Source of the DNA: Cloacimonetes bacterium UBA5210
GTDB taxonomy: Bacteria; Cloacimonadota; Cloacimonadia; Cloacimonadales; Cloacimonadaceae
Assembly (NCBI GenBank): GCA_002412625.1
Contig: DHVK01000017.1
Span: forward strand, 1-64,000
Reading direction: 5' to 3'
DNA: 64,000 nucleotides
Both the position numbers and the translations under genes were made by a program. A model generated the notes under the pieces. That model ran no database searches. It saw only the letters and a list, made by a program, of their open reading frames with translations, and was not told the origin of the DNA. How positions within the stretch are numbered: position 1 is the stretch's first letter; each line of letters begins with the position of its first letter. This document shows, piece by piece, positions 42,274 to 50,877 of the stretch.

Positions 42274-43040
42274 GCAATATTCATCCAACCGCGATCATCA
42301 AAGACGGCGCCCGGATTGGCGCAAATTGCAAGATCGGCCCCTACTGCGTGATCGGTGAGAACGTGGTTTTGGGAGATGACAACATCCTGCACAACAACGT
42401 GATTTTGGATGGCTACACCACCATCAGAAATGGCAACAAGATCTATTCCTTTGCCGTTTTGGGCACCGACCCCCAGGATCTCAAATTTGCCGGGGAACCC
42501 ACCAAACTCAGAATCGGGGACAACAACACCATTCGCGAGTTTGTCACGGTGAACCGCAGCAACCAGATGGACGAAGATACCGTGGTGGGTAGCAATAACC
42601 TGCTGATGGAGTATGTGCACATCGCGCACAATTGCCAGATCGGCAACTTCTGCATCATCGCCAATGTAGTGCAGCTTGCCGGACACGTCCACGTACACGA
42701 TTATGCCACCATCGGCGGTGTGACTGCCGTGCATCAGTTTGTCCATATCGGAACTCAATCCTTTGTCGGGGGCGCTTCCGCTGTGAAAAAAGACATCGTG
42801 CCCTTCTCCAGGGGCCAGGGAAATCCTTATCTGACGGTTGGCTTGAACAGCGTGGGCTTGATGCGTAAAGGCTTCTCGAACGACACTATCGCCGGCATCA
42901 AAGAAGTTTATAATCTGTTTTACCGCAGCAAACTAAATACTACCCAGGCTTTGGCCAAAGCGGAAAGCATGGAACTGGGCGAGTTCCAACGCGTGTTTGT
43001 GGATTTTGTAAAGACCGCAGACCGGGGGATTTCGAACTAA
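42270..43040 (+). CDS. lpxA: UDP-N-acetylglucosamine O-acyltransferase
   Basis: The first lipid A step, transferring a 3-hydroxyacyl chain to UDP-GlcNAc. The 256-aa protein is a hexapeptide beta-helix (IHPTAIIKDGARIGANCKIG onwards) with catalytic His in VHIAHNCQIG and a C-terminal helical bundle. The ATG overlaps the fusion gene by four bases. It ends the gcvPA-gcvPB-skp-lpxD-lpxC/fabZ-lpxA run and is followed by a strong terminator. Confidence 0.96.
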   Translation: MSNIHPTAIIKDGARIGANCKIGPYCVIGENVVLGDDNILHNNVILDGYTTIRNGNKIYSFAVLGTDPQDLKFAGEPTKLRIGDNNTIREFVTVNRSNQMDEDTVVGSNNLLMEYVHIAHNCQIGNFCIIANVVQLAGHVHVHDYATIGGVTAVHQFVHIGTQSFVGGASAVKKDIVPFSRGQGNPYLTVGLNSVGLMRKGFSNDTIAGIKEVYNLFYRSKLNTTQALAKAESMELGEFQRVFVDFVKTADRGISN

Positions 43041-43073
43041 AAAACACAGTTTTTCGAGGCTTTGTTTACTTAT

Positions 43074-43100
43074 GGCGGTTCTCGGACCGCCAATTTTTTT
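43074..43100 (+). terminator. Terminator after lpxA, with an alternative longer hairpin
   Basis: GGCGGT-TCTCGG-ACCGCC followed by AATTTTTTT is a canonical terminator. The same 5' segment GGCGGTTCTCGG (43074-43085) can also pair with CCGAGAATCCGCC (43105-43117), leaving one bulged T, so two mutually exclusive folds are possible. Confidence 0.85.
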
Positions 43101-43177
43101 GCCACCGAGAATCCGCCACAAAGCCTGCAACCAAAGCGGGAACTTCTGCCGGAGCCTCTTGCCGAAGTTATCCCGGT

Positions 43178-43198
43178 GCCCGGCTGCAGCAGCCGGGC
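43178..43198. repeat. Perfect 8-bp-stem hairpin in the lpxA-oadB gap
   Basis: GCCCGGCT-GCAGC-AGCCGGGC. It lies between the lpxA terminator and the family-C repeat; its role is unknown. Confidence 0.55.
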
Positions 43199-43210
43199 TT
43201 TGCTGAAGCT

Positions 43211-43268
43211 GAGATCAAGCTCTTTTGCTGCCATGCCCATAGCTTGATAACAGCATAAAATCAGGTTC
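43211..43268 (+). repeat. Family-C 58-bp intergenic repeat, copy 4
   Basis: GAGATCAAGC, then TAGCTTGATAACAGC and AAAATCAGGTTCA. ATCAAGC and GCTTGAT form an internal inverted repeat. It ends 60 bases before the TTGACA of the oadB promoter. Confidence 0.65.
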
Positions 43269-43328
43269 ACCAAAAGCTCGTTGATTTGGTGCGAAACAAG
43301 CTAATCAGATAATTATCTGCGAGCAGAC

Positions 43329-43356
43329 TTGACAAAAATAAGCGCATCCTTAGAAT
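43329..43356 (+). promoter_or_regulatory. Promoter of the oadB operon
   Basis: Perfect TTGACA (43329-43334), 16 bases, TAGAAT (43351-43356), ending 28 bases before ATG 43385. Confidence 0.65.
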
Positions 43357-43384
43357 GCACTTTAATAGACTAATTGGAGTAAGA

Positions 43385-44485
43385 ATGGGAACAATGCTTT
43401 CCGCCCTGATGGACTTTCAGCTTTCGCAAGTGATCATGATCGTCGTGGGCATCGTATTGATATGGCTTGCCATAAACAAAAAATATGAACCGGCTTTGCT
43501 GCTACCGATCGGGTTTGGTACGATATTGGCGAACATCCCGAATTCCGCGGCAATAGGTGAGCATGGGCCTCTAACTGTGCTTTTCCGCGCCGGGATCGAC
43601 ACAGAGCTGTTTCCGCTATTGATCTTTATCGCGATCGGAGCCATGATAGATTTTACTCCGCTCTTGAAAAATCCCTTTATGTTGCTCTTTGGTGCCGCGG
43701 CACAATTTGGTATATTCGTAACCATCCTGATGGCAGCGGCTTGGGGTTTCGACATCAAAGAAGCTGCGTCGATTGGCATCATTGGTGCCGCGGATGGCCC
43801 CACCTCGATCTACGTCGCCAATCGCTTTGCGCCCCACCTCTTGGGGCCGATCTCCGTGGCAGCATATTCCTATATGGCTCTGGTGCCGATCATCCAACCA
43901 CCGGTAATCCGGGCTCTTACCACCAAAAAAGAGCGGCAGATCCGCATGGATTATCATAGCGGTGATGTCTCCAAGACCCTCAAAATCCTATTCCCGATCG
44001 CCATCACGATCGTAGCCGGCATCTTTGTTCCGGCATCATTGGCGCTAATCGGATTTTTGATGTTCGGCAATCTGCTGCGCGAATGCGGAGTGCTGGATAG
44101 CCTATCCAAATCTGCCCAAAATGAATTGGGCAATGTAGTTACCATTCTTCTGGGCATCACCATCGCCAGCAAGATGCAGGGCGAGTATTTTCTGAGACCG
44201 CAGACCCTCTTCATCCTGGTTTTAGGCTTGATCGCCTTCATCTTCGATACCGCCGGGGGAGTGCTTTTTGCCAAACTCATAAATCTTGTGCGCAAAGAAA
44301 AAGTGAATCCGATGATCGGAGCCTGCGGTATTTCCGCGTTTCCGATGAGCGCGCGGGTGATTCACCAAATGGGGCAAAAAGAAGATCCCTTCAACTTCCT
44401 GTTGATGCCCGCAGTTAGCGTAAACGTTGGCGGCCAGATCAGTTCCGTAATCGCCGGGGGCATCATTCTGTCGCTTCTGGCATAA
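43385..44485 (+). CDS. oadB: Na+-translocating decarboxylase beta subunit
   Basis: The membrane subunit of oxaloacetate/methylmalonyl-CoA/glutaconyl-CoA decarboxylases, which couples decarboxylation of carboxybiotin to Na+ export. The 366-aa protein has about nine helices and the family blocks AIGAMIDFTPLL, GIIGAADGPTSIYVANRFAP (containing the conserved Na+-site Asp) and SYMALVPIIQPPV. Neither the alpha (carboxyltransferase) nor the biotin or gamma subunit is adjacent, so the complex must be encoded elsewhere and its substrate cannot be told from here; oad is used as the generic name. ATG 43385 follows GGAG; the frame extends to 43355 without a ribosome site. Confidence 0.9.
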   Translation: MGTMLSALMDFQLSQVIMIVVGIVLIWLAINKKYEPALLLPIGFGTILANIPNSAAIGEHGPLTVLFRAGIDTELFPLLIFIAIGAMIDFTPLLKNPFMLLFGAAAQFGIFVTILMAAAWGFDIKEAASIGIIGAADGPTSIYVANRFAPHLLGPISVAAYSYMALVPIIQPPVIRALTTKKERQIRMDYHSGDVSKTLKILFPIAITIVAGIFVPASLALIGFLMFGNLLRECGVLDSLSKSAQNELGNVVTILLGITIASKMQGEYFLRPQTLFILVLGLIAFIFDTAGGVLFAKLINLVRKEKVNPMIGACGISAFPMSARVIHQMGQKEDPFNFLLMPAVSVNVGGQISSVIAGGIILSLLA

Positions 44486-44499
44486 GGAGAAAAGGTCTA

Positions 44500-44883
44500 A
44501 TGAACAGAGATCTCAACGAACTGTTACAAAAAGCTCAGCAAGCCGCTGAGCGAGCCTATGTGCCCTATTCCGGATACAAAGTGGGCAGCGCGGTAAAATG
44601 CAGCGATGGCAGCATCTATACCGGCTGCAATGTGGAAAACGCATCATATTCTTTGACGATATGTGCCGAGCGTACCGCCATTTTCAAGGCCGTGAGCGAG
44701 GGTCACAAAGATTTCACCGCCATTGCCATCTATGTGGATAGCGATAAAATCTTCCCTCCCTGTGGCGCTTGCCGGCAGGTGATCAGTGAGTTTGCTCCGG
44801 ATCTTCCGGTAGTTTACGCCAATCGCAACGAAACCTTTGAAACCACGATGGCACTTCTTTTGCCGGGGGCATTCAAACTGTGA
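44500..44883 (+). CDS. cdd: Cytidine deaminase
   Basis: It deaminates cytidine/deoxycytidine in pyrimidine salvage. The 127-aa homotetrameric-type enzyme has the zinc site C55-A-E57 (catalytic Glu57) in ICAERTAIF and Cys88/Cys91 in PPCGACRQV. AAGGAG precedes the ATG. The stop overlaps the following GTG start (GTGA). Confidence 0.95.
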   Translation: MNRDLNELLQKAQQAAERAYVPYSGYKVGSAVKCSDGSIYTGCNVENASYSLTICAERTAIFKAVSEGHKDFTAIAIYVDSDKIFPPCGACRQVISEFAPDLPVVYANRNETFETTMALLLPGAFKL

Positions 44884-45815
44884 ACCAGCCTGCTCTGCTG
44901 CAAGACTGCCGAATCTGCCCCAGGGAATGCGGAGTGAACCGCTTCCAAAGCGTTGGGTTCTGCGGCGCGAAAGCGGAGCTGAAGATCAATCTCGCGCAAT
45001 TGCTTTTCGGGGAAGAACCTCCGATCTCCGGCACCCGGGGTAGTGGCACGATCTTCTTTTCCCACTGTAACCTGCTGTGTGTGTATTGCCAAAACCACCT
45101 GATCAGCCTTAACGGGCATGGAAACACCATCACGGAAGAGGAACTGGTAGCTATCATGCTGGAGCTTCAACGACAGGGAGCGCACAACATCAACCTGGTT
45201 ACTCCCTCACACTTCAGCCCGCAGCTCGCGCATGCCATCCGAAGTGCCAAACACAAAGCGCTGATAATCCCGATCGTGTGGAATAGCAGCGCTTACGAAA
45301 AGACTTCAACGCTTCAGGAAATGGAAGGTCTGGTGGATATCTATCTGCCGGATTACAAATATTATCACAAGATCTATGCCCGCAAATACTCCAATGCCGA
45401 GGATTATCCGCAGGTAGCGCTTGCTGCCCTGCGCGAAATGCACCGGCAGTGCGGAGACCTCGTGGTGAATTCTGATGGGATCGCCAGCAGGGGACTGATG
45501 GTTCGCATGCTGGTCCTACCCCACGGACTGGCGGGCGTAAAACAGAGCCTGCACCTGCTCGCCGATGAGTTTGGTACGCGGCTTGCCCTGAGCCTGATGG
45601 GGCAGTATTATCCTGCGGGTAAAGCAAATGAGTATCCGGAGCTGGGCAGAGGAATTCTGCCGGAAGAATATCAGGAAGTGTTGGATACCGCAATCGCTCT
45701 GGGTTTTGAGCAGGTGTATATCCAACAACTATCCAGCGATGACCACTGGACTCCCCGCTTTATCCGGGGCGGGGATGCGGCGAACAGTAACGCGCTGCAG
45801 GGAGAGAATTTATGA
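44880..45815 (+). CDS. PflX-like radical SAM protein (COG1313 type)
   Basis: The 311-aa protein is related to pyruvate-formate-lyase activating enzymes but has its own N-terminal Cys set (C10-X2-C13-X3-C17 and C28-G). The radical SAM motif is C63-X3-C67-X2-C70 (CNLLCVYC). Conserved blocks TPSHFSPQLAHAI, DIYLPDYKYY and SLMGQYYPAGKA are typical of the PflX group, whose substrate is unknown. No glycyl-radical enzyme is nearby. The start codon is GTG, coupled to cdd. Confidence 0.88.
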   Translation: MNQPALLQDCRICPRECGVNRFQSVGFCGAKAELKINLAQLLFGEEPPISGTRGSGTIFFSHCNLLCVYCQNHLISLNGHGNTITEEELVAIMLELQRQGAHNINLVTPSHFSPQLAHAIRSAKHKALIIPIVWNSSAYEKTSTLQEMEGLVDIYLPDYKYYHKIYARKYSNAEDYPQVALAALREMHRQCGDLVVNSDGIASRGLMVRMLVLPHGLAGVKQSLHLLADEFGTRLALSLMGQYYPAGKANEYPELGRGILPEEYQEVLDTAIALGFEQVYIQQLSSDDHWTPRFIRGGDAANSNALQGENL

Positions 45816-46927
45816 AAAAAGTGTATCTATTGATCGTGATCCTGCTGTGCTTTAGCCTGGGCAGGGCCCTAAGAATCCAGATTCAGGGAGAAAGCACCAG
45901 ACACAACATTGCCGAAACAGAGATTGAAGGCGTGCAGTATCTTGCCATCAAGGATCTGGCTCCCATCTTACGCTGCATTCACAAGCAAGATCGCACGGAT
46001 CAACGCTTGTATTTGCACATATATGGTGAGACCTTTATCTATTTGGAAGGAACTTCTTTTTATAGCTACAAATTGGATTCCTTCAATATGCACTATCCGC
46101 TGACCCGCATTGGCGGAGAATACTATTTGCCCAGTATCTTCTTCACGGAGCACCTGCCACTACACTTTCCGAACGAGCATAGGTTTGCGGACGGTGTTTT
46201 GCGGATTCCCAAACCCGTGGATCACAGTGTTCAGGTAATCGTCCTGGATCCCGGGCATGGAGGGAAAGACCCCGGGGCAGTGGGTAAAAAAATGAAAGCC
46301 AAGGAAAAAGATGTAAATCTGGCGGTGGCTTTGAAACTAAAGCAGCTCTTGGAGAGAGAGCTAAATGTCCGCGTGTTGATGACCCGCTCCGACGACCGCT
46401 TTGTCTCCCTGGGTGATCGCACCAAGTTCGCCAACGACAACAGGGCAGATCTCTTTGTCAGTATCCACACAAATGCTTCAAAATCCGCTACATCCACCGG
46501 GATTGAGACCTATTATCTGGCAACTGCTATGACCTCTGACGCGCGCGCGGTGGAAGCCCTGGAAAACCAGGTGGTGGAGCTATATGAAGGCGGAGCGTCT
46601 GCCCGCAGCAAATATGATGATCTGGATTTCATTCTCAGTGATCTGAGCCAGACCGAACATCTGGAGAGTAGCAACGAACTTGCCGGCAGCATTCAGCAAA
46701 ACCTGATCGCCGGCACAAAATCCTATGACCGCGGAGTCAAACAAGCAAATTTCTATGTTTTAAGAGGTGCCTTTATGCCTTCCATTCTTATTGAACTGGG
46801 CTTTATCTCAAATCCTGAGGAAGAGCGGTTATTGGTTAACGATGAGTATCAACAGCGCCTTGCCAGAACCATCTTTGAGGGAATCAAACGCTTTAAATTC
46901 AGATACGACAGGATTCGCAACACATGA
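45812..46927 (+). CDS. N-acetylmuramoyl-L-alanine amidase (Amidase_3)
   Basis: The 371-aa exported zinc amidase cleaves the glycan-peptide bond of peptidoglycan, usually during cell separation or turnover. After a signal peptide (MKKVYLLIVILLCFSLGRA) comes a beta-rich N-domain (about 22-135, copper-amine-oxidase-N/AMIN-like). The catalytic domain follows, with His149 (LDPGHGGKDPG), Glu165, His219 (VSIHTNAS) and the C-terminal Glu in ILIELGFISN. GGAGAG precedes the ATG. It overlaps both neighbours by four bases, so it is tightly coupled to the histidine kinase gene. Confidence 0.94.
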   Translation: MKKVYLLIVILLCFSLGRALRIQIQGESTRHNIAETEIEGVQYLAIKDLAPILRCIHKQDRTDQRLYLHIYGETFIYLEGTSFYSYKLDSFNMHYPLTRIGGEYYLPSIFFTEHLPLHFPNEHRFADGVLRIPKPVDHSVQVIVLDPGHGGKDPGAVGKKMKAKEKDVNLAVALKLKQLLERELNVRVLMTRSDDRFVSLGDRTKFANDNRADLFVSIHTNASKSATSTGIETYYLATAMTSDARAVEALENQVVELYEGGASARSKYDDLDFILSDLSQTEHLESSNELAGSIQQNLIAGTKSYDRGVKQANFYVLRGAFMPSILIELGFISNPEEERLLVNDEYQQRLARTIFEGIKRFKFRYDRIRNT

Positions 46928-47694
46928 AGAAAAAGAAAAAGCATCACCATTCGCTTCCCCCGCGCACGGCTGCGCCCCTTCCGGCTCCGGACGCGGCAAC
47001 GATTGCCAAAAATGCCTTCATTACCAATGTCAGCCACGAAATCCGCACGCCAATGAATGCCATCATGGGTTTTGCGCAGATGTTGAAAAATACGGAGATG
47101 GATGCCAAGCAGGCGGACTATGTGGAAGTGATCCTGGATAGCGGGAAAAAGCTGCTTCTATTGATCGGAAATCTGCTGGATCTGTCGAATTTGCAAATGG
47201 GGAAGACCGATTTGCATCCGGTGGACTGCGATCCCAATGCGCTGGTGGATCGGATTTGGCGCCACTATCGCCCCCTGATCGCAGGGAAAAACCTGAAGCC
47301 GGTGTTGCAAATAGACGCAAACCTACCCATAATGATCGTGGATGAAGAAAAGGTGGAGCGTGTTCTCAGCTTTGTGATATCAAACGCGATCAAGTTCACG
47401 AACAACGGCTCTGTGACTCTGCGGGTGCATCTGGCGAAGTCCGGCGATGATCATCCCCGGCTGGATATCGAGGTGGAAGACACTGGATGCGGCATCGAAG
47501 CGGATCGACTGAAGTATATCTTTGACGCATTTGAACAGGCAGATAACAGCATGACCCGGGCATATCCCGGGCTGGGCCTGGGGCTGGGCATATCCAGCAA
47601 GATCGTGGCACTTTTGGGTGGGCAGATTAGCGCAATTTCCACCCCGGGAGAAGGTAGCTGCTTCCACCTGCAGATTCCGGTGGGGCTACGCTGA
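46924..47694 (+). CDS. Sensorless histidine kinase
   Basis: The 256-aa protein consists of a basic, Pro-rich N-tail (MKKKKKHHHSLPPRTAAPLP) followed at once by the HisKA dimerisation domain with phospho-acceptor His38 (NVSHEIRTPMNAIMGF). A complete HATPase follows (N-box VISNAIKFT, G1 DTGCGI, F-box AFEQADNS, G2 GLGLGLGIS). No membrane helix, PAS or GAF domain is present, so the input must come from a partner protein or a cytoplasmic ligand. No response regulator is adjacent; the orphan receiver at 24792 is a possible partner (inference). It overlaps the amidase and DUF512 genes. Confidence 0.92.
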   Translation: MKKKKKHHHSLPPRTAAPLPAPDAATIAKNAFITNVSHEIRTPMNAIMGFAQMLKNTEMDAKQADYVEVILDSGKKLLLLIGNLLDLSNLQMGKTDLHPVDCDPNALVDRIWRHYRPLIAGKNLKPVLQIDANLPIMIVDEEKVERVLSFVISNAIKFTNNGSVTLRVHLAKSGDDHPRLDIEVEDTGCGIEADRLKYIFDAFEQADNSMTRAYPGLGLGLGISSKIVALLGGQISAISTPGEGSCFHLQIPVGLR

Positions 47695-48965
47695 TGCCGC
47701 TTAAGATCAAGAGCGTGGAACCGGATAGCCTGGCCGCGATGGCAGGGATCCGCCCCGATGAAAAGATCCTTACGCTAAACGGGGAACAGATACGGGACTT
47801 CCTGGATCTGGAGTTTTATGGCTCGGATTTCAAGCTGGACTTTTGCCTGGCATCACCCAATGGTAGTAAACGAGAGCTGACCATATACCGCGAATCCGCC
47901 CGTCCCCTGGGAATAATCCCCTTTGATTATAAACACCGCAATTGCAACAACCATTGTATTTTTTGCTTTATCGACCAGATGCCTCCCGGGATGCGTAAAA
48001 CTCTGTATGCCAAGGATGACGACTATATTTTCTCCTTTGTGTATGGTAACTACATCACGCTCACCAATCTGAAAGAGGAAGAGATCCAGCGTATTTGTGA
48101 TCAGCATATCAGCCCCTTGTATGTTTCGCTGCATACCACTAATGCCCGGTTGAGGCAGCAAATGATCCGCTCTGCCAAAAAGATGGACCCCTTGCCCCTG
48201 ATGCGGCGTCTGGCAGATTGCGGAATCTCGTTTCATGTGCAGATGGTCATTGTTCCCGGATATAATGATGGGATCGAACTAAGGCATAGCATCATGGATC
48301 TTGCCGCGCCTGATCTGAATGTGGAGTCCGTCGGGCTCGTGCCCGTTGGGCTAACCCAGTTCCGGGACCACCTGACACCGCTGGAGCCGTTTGATGCCGA
48401 GCTAGCAGAGGATCTTCTGGAACTGATCAACGACTTTGAAATGTTTACCGAGATTGATTTTGTCTATCCTGCGGATGAATTCTATGTGCTGGCAGGTTGG
48501 GAGGTTCCGGAAGAGGAATTCTACCAAGACTATCCGCAGATCGAAAACGGCATCGGGATGCTTCGGCTTGGCGAGGAGAACTTCAAACAAAGGAAACGGG
48601 CGTTTTTGAAAGAATTGAGAAAGAGCGAAACAAACTATCATTTCCTGTGCTCCAAAAGTGCCCTGGGCTTGATGGAGAAGGTGGTCAAAGCCCTCTCTGT
48701 CCGCCTGGAGAACCGCTTGCTGAGCCTGCAGGTGATACGCAACGACTTCTTTGGTGAGTTCATCTCGGTGGCGGGGCTGATCACCGCAGCCGATATCATC
48801 TCCCAGATTCAAGCACCGGAGAGCAGCACTCTGGTCTTGCCCTCCTGCGTCTTCAACCACGAAGGCTACACGCTGGATGGCAAGAGCATAGCGGAGCTGA
48901 AGAGTCTGTTGAACAGAGATCTTCTGGTGGTGGATCCGCTTTGGGAAGACTGGCAACGCTATTAA
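47694..48965 (+). CDS. PDZ/radical SAM DUF512 protein
   Basis: The 423-aa protein has an N-terminal PDZ-like domain (about 1-65: VEPDSLAAMAGIRPDEKILTLNG). A radical SAM-like motif C84-X3-C88-X2-C91 (CNNHCIFCFIDQMP) and the DUF512 C-terminal half follow. The family is widespread in anaerobes and frequently lies near der, but its reaction is unknown. The ATG overlaps the kinase stop by one base. It is the last gene of the oadB run. Confidence 0.92.
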   Translation: MPLKIKSVEPDSLAAMAGIRPDEKILTLNGEQIRDFLDLEFYGSDFKLDFCLASPNGSKRELTIYRESARPLGIIPFDYKHRNCNNHCIFCFIDQMPPGMRKTLYAKDDDYIFSFVYGNYITLTNLKEEEIQRICDQHISPLYVSLHTTNARLRQQMIRSAKKMDPLPLMRRLADCGISFHVQMVIVPGYNDGIELRHSIMDLAAPDLNVESVGLVPVGLTQFRDHLTPLEPFDAELAEDLLELINDFEMFTEIDFVYPADEFYVLAGWEVPEEEFYQDYPQIENGIGMLRLGEENFKQRKRAFLKELRKSETNYHFLCSKSALGLMEKVVKALSVRLENRLLSLQVIRNDFFGEFISVAGLITAADIISQIQAPESSTLVLPSCVFNHEGYTLDGKSIAELKSLLNRDLLVVDPLWEDWQRY

Positions 48966-49043
48966 TGAAGATTTTCCTTGAATGTTTTCCGCACTTATTT
49001 ATCTTGACCCACAATCGACCTTTTTAGGTTAAAGGAGCTATCA

Positions 49044-49523
49044 ATGCGAACAATACAAGGAAATCTGGTTTCCAAAGGCTATCGATTCAGCATAGTTGTA
49101 AGCCGCTTCAACGAGGCTATCAGTGGAAAGTTGCTGGAAGGAGCTTTGGATTTTCTGCGCCGTAGCGAGGTGCGTGAAGAGGATATTACGGTTATCTGGG
49201 TACCAGGTGCCTTCGAGATCCCCCTGGTGGCTCAGAAAGCAGCTGAAAACCCCGATACGGATGCGGTTATCTGCCTTGGCGCGGTGATCCGGGGTTCCAC
49301 TCCGCACTTCGAGTATGTATCTGCGGAAGTAAGCAAGGGAGTGGCGCAGGCTGGTTTGGTTAGCGGTAAACCTGTGATCTTTGGGGTGTTGACCACCGAT
49401 AGTGTGGATCAGGCCATCGAAAGAGCCGGGACTAAAGCCGGAAACAAGGGCTTTTCAGCAGCCAGCAATGCTGTGGAAATGGTTAGCCTCATGCGGGAGT
49501 TGAACAATGGGTCAGCGTCGTAA
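49044..49523 (+). CDS. ribH: 6,7-dimethyl-8-ribityllumazine synthase
   Basis: The penultimate riboflavin step, condensing the 4-carbon unit with the ribitylaminopyrimidine. The 159-aa protein shows VVSRFNEAISGKLLEGA, VPGAFEIPL and the catalytic His88 in GAVIRGSTPHFEYV. AAAGGAG precedes the ATG. No FMN riboswitch is visible in the 78-base leader. It overlaps nusB by 17 bases, a common pairing. Confidence 0.96.
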   Translation: MRTIQGNLVSKGYRFSIVVSRFNEAISGKLLEGALDFLRRSEVREEDITVIWVPGAFEIPLVAQKAAENPDTDAVICLGAVIRGSTPHFEYVSAEVSKGVAQAGLVSGKPVIFGVLTTDSVDQAIERAGTKAGNKGFSAASNAVEMVSLMRELNNGSAS

Positions 49524-49977
49524 AGCGCGCGAGTTCGCCGTTCAGTGCATTTATGCGCTGGATTTTGCGGAAGTAACTGCCGATTTCCGGGAGTATGGTT
49601 TGTTGAACGAGTATCCCGAGATTCTCAGACAACTCACTTCCGCGGAAAACATCAGCCCCAGTTCTTCGCTCTTCGCTTTTGCCGATGAATTGGTGAAGAA
49701 CACCATCATCAATATCGAGGATATCGAAGCAGAAATAGATAAATATACCGAGCATTGGTCTCTGGAATCCATTGCGCATCTGGATAAAAGCATCCTGATC
49801 GTGGCAGTGTATGAACTCATGTTCACCGATACTCCTGCGGCAGTGATCATCAACGAAGGCATTGAGATCGCCAAGAAGTTCTGCAGCGAGCACACCGGAA
49901 AGTTCATCAACGGAATTTTGGACGCCATCAACAAAGGCATTCCGCACAGCCTGCCGGGAAGACAACTGCCCACTTGA
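49507..49977 (+). CDS. nusB: Transcription antitermination factor NusB
   Basis: The all-helical 156-aa RNA-binding protein joins NusE at boxA during rRNA antitermination. It starts RRKAREFAVQCIYALDF and has LDKSILIVAVYELMF and AVIINEGIEIAKKFCSEHTGKFINGILDAI, both hallmark segments. Its start lies inside ribH. Confidence 0.95.
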   Translation: MGQRRKAREFAVQCIYALDFAEVTADFREYGLLNEYPEILRQLTSAENISPSSSLFAFADELVKNTIINIEDIEAEIDKYTEHWSLESIAHLDKSILIVAVYELMFTDTPAAVIINEGIEIAKKFCSEHTGKFINGILDAINKGIPHSLPGRQLPT

Positions 49978-49981
49978 GACA

Positions 49982-50869
49982 ATGAAGATTAGCTGTAGCA
50001 TCGGAGTCTTTGCGCACAATGAAGAAGCCAATATCCTGCACCTGCTGAAGGCGCTGACAAGCCAAAAGCTATCTGAGGTCTCGATCCGCGAAATCATCGT
50101 GGTATCCAGCGCCAGCACAGATCGCACTGACGATATAGTGCGGGATTACGCTCTGCAAAACCCTGATGTTAGCCTGTACACCCAAGCCCGAAGAGAAGGC
50201 AAATCCAGCGCGATTAACCTCTTTATGAAACACGCCCAAGAGCAGGTGCTGGTGGTGATCTCCGGGGATGTGATCCCGGCAGAAGATACCATTGAACTGA
50301 TCGTCTCTGCCTTTCGGGATCCGGCATTGGGTGCCAGCGGAGGCAGACCTGTCCCCGTGAATGATTCCAAGAGCTTCATCGGCTATGCAGTGAATCTGCT
50401 TTGGCGCTTGCATCACCGCATGGCGCTGATCTCACCAAAACTGGGCGAAATGATCGCATTCCGCAAAGTGATGGATTCCATACCCAAAGATTCCGCGGTG
50501 GATGAAGCCAGCATCGAAGCCATTGTGAAACAACAAGGCCTGACTCTGCGCTATATTCCGGAAGCCATAATCCACAACAAGGGCCCGGAGAACATCGCTG
50601 ATTTTATCAAACAACGCCGCCGCATCCAAAACGGACATCTGTGGCTGGCAGCAAAACAGAATTATCAGGTAATCTCGCAAGACAAGCGCACCCTGATCAC
50701 TATTCTCAAAGAAGAGCTCACCGAGCAGCCTCAGGCAGCAGTCCGCCTGGCGCTTGCGGTTCTTCTGGAAATCTATTGCCGTGCATTGGGCACCTGGGAT
50801 TTTTATGTGAGAGGGAAGAACCCTTTTGCCTGGGAGATCGCTCACAGCACAAAACAGCTTAAAAGATAA
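49982..50869 (+). CDS. Family 2 glycosyltransferase
   Basis: The 295-aa GT-A fold enzyme starts SCSIGVFAHNEEANILHLLKAL, the nucleotide-sugar binding strand, and has SGDVIPAEDT at the DxD position (a variant without the second Asp). A C-terminal region rich in helices (about 215-285) may contact the membrane. The sugar and acceptor are unknown. Start at ATG 49982, four bases after the nusB stop; a longer in-frame version overlapping nusB is rejected because the family N-terminus begins here. It precedes a radical SAM/SPASM gene and envelope genes. Confidence 0.85.
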   Translation: MKISCSIGVFAHNEEANILHLLKALTSQKLSEVSIREIIVVSSASTDRTDDIVRDYALQNPDVSLYTQARREGKSSAINLFMKHAQEQVLVVISGDVIPAEDTIELIVSAFRDPALGASGGRPVPVNDSKSFIGYAVNLLWRLHHRMALISPKLGEMIAFRKVMDSIPKDSAVDEASIEAIVKQQGLTLRYIPEAIIHNKGPENIADFIKQRRRIQNGHLWLAAKQNYQVISQDKRTLITILKEELTEQPQAAVRLALAVLLEIYCRALGTWDFYVRGKNPFAWEIAHSTKQLKR

Positions 50870-50877
50870 GGATACAC

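Noticed and set aside
48966..49043. Possible FMN riboswitch before ribH
   Set aside because: The 78-base leader is too short and lacks the conserved AGGGGC and GAUUC-type elements.
49862..49981. Longer glycosyltransferase start overlapping nusB
   Set aside because: The 40 extra residues are Ser/Arg-rich shadow of nusB, and the GT2 N-terminal strand starts at ATG 49982.
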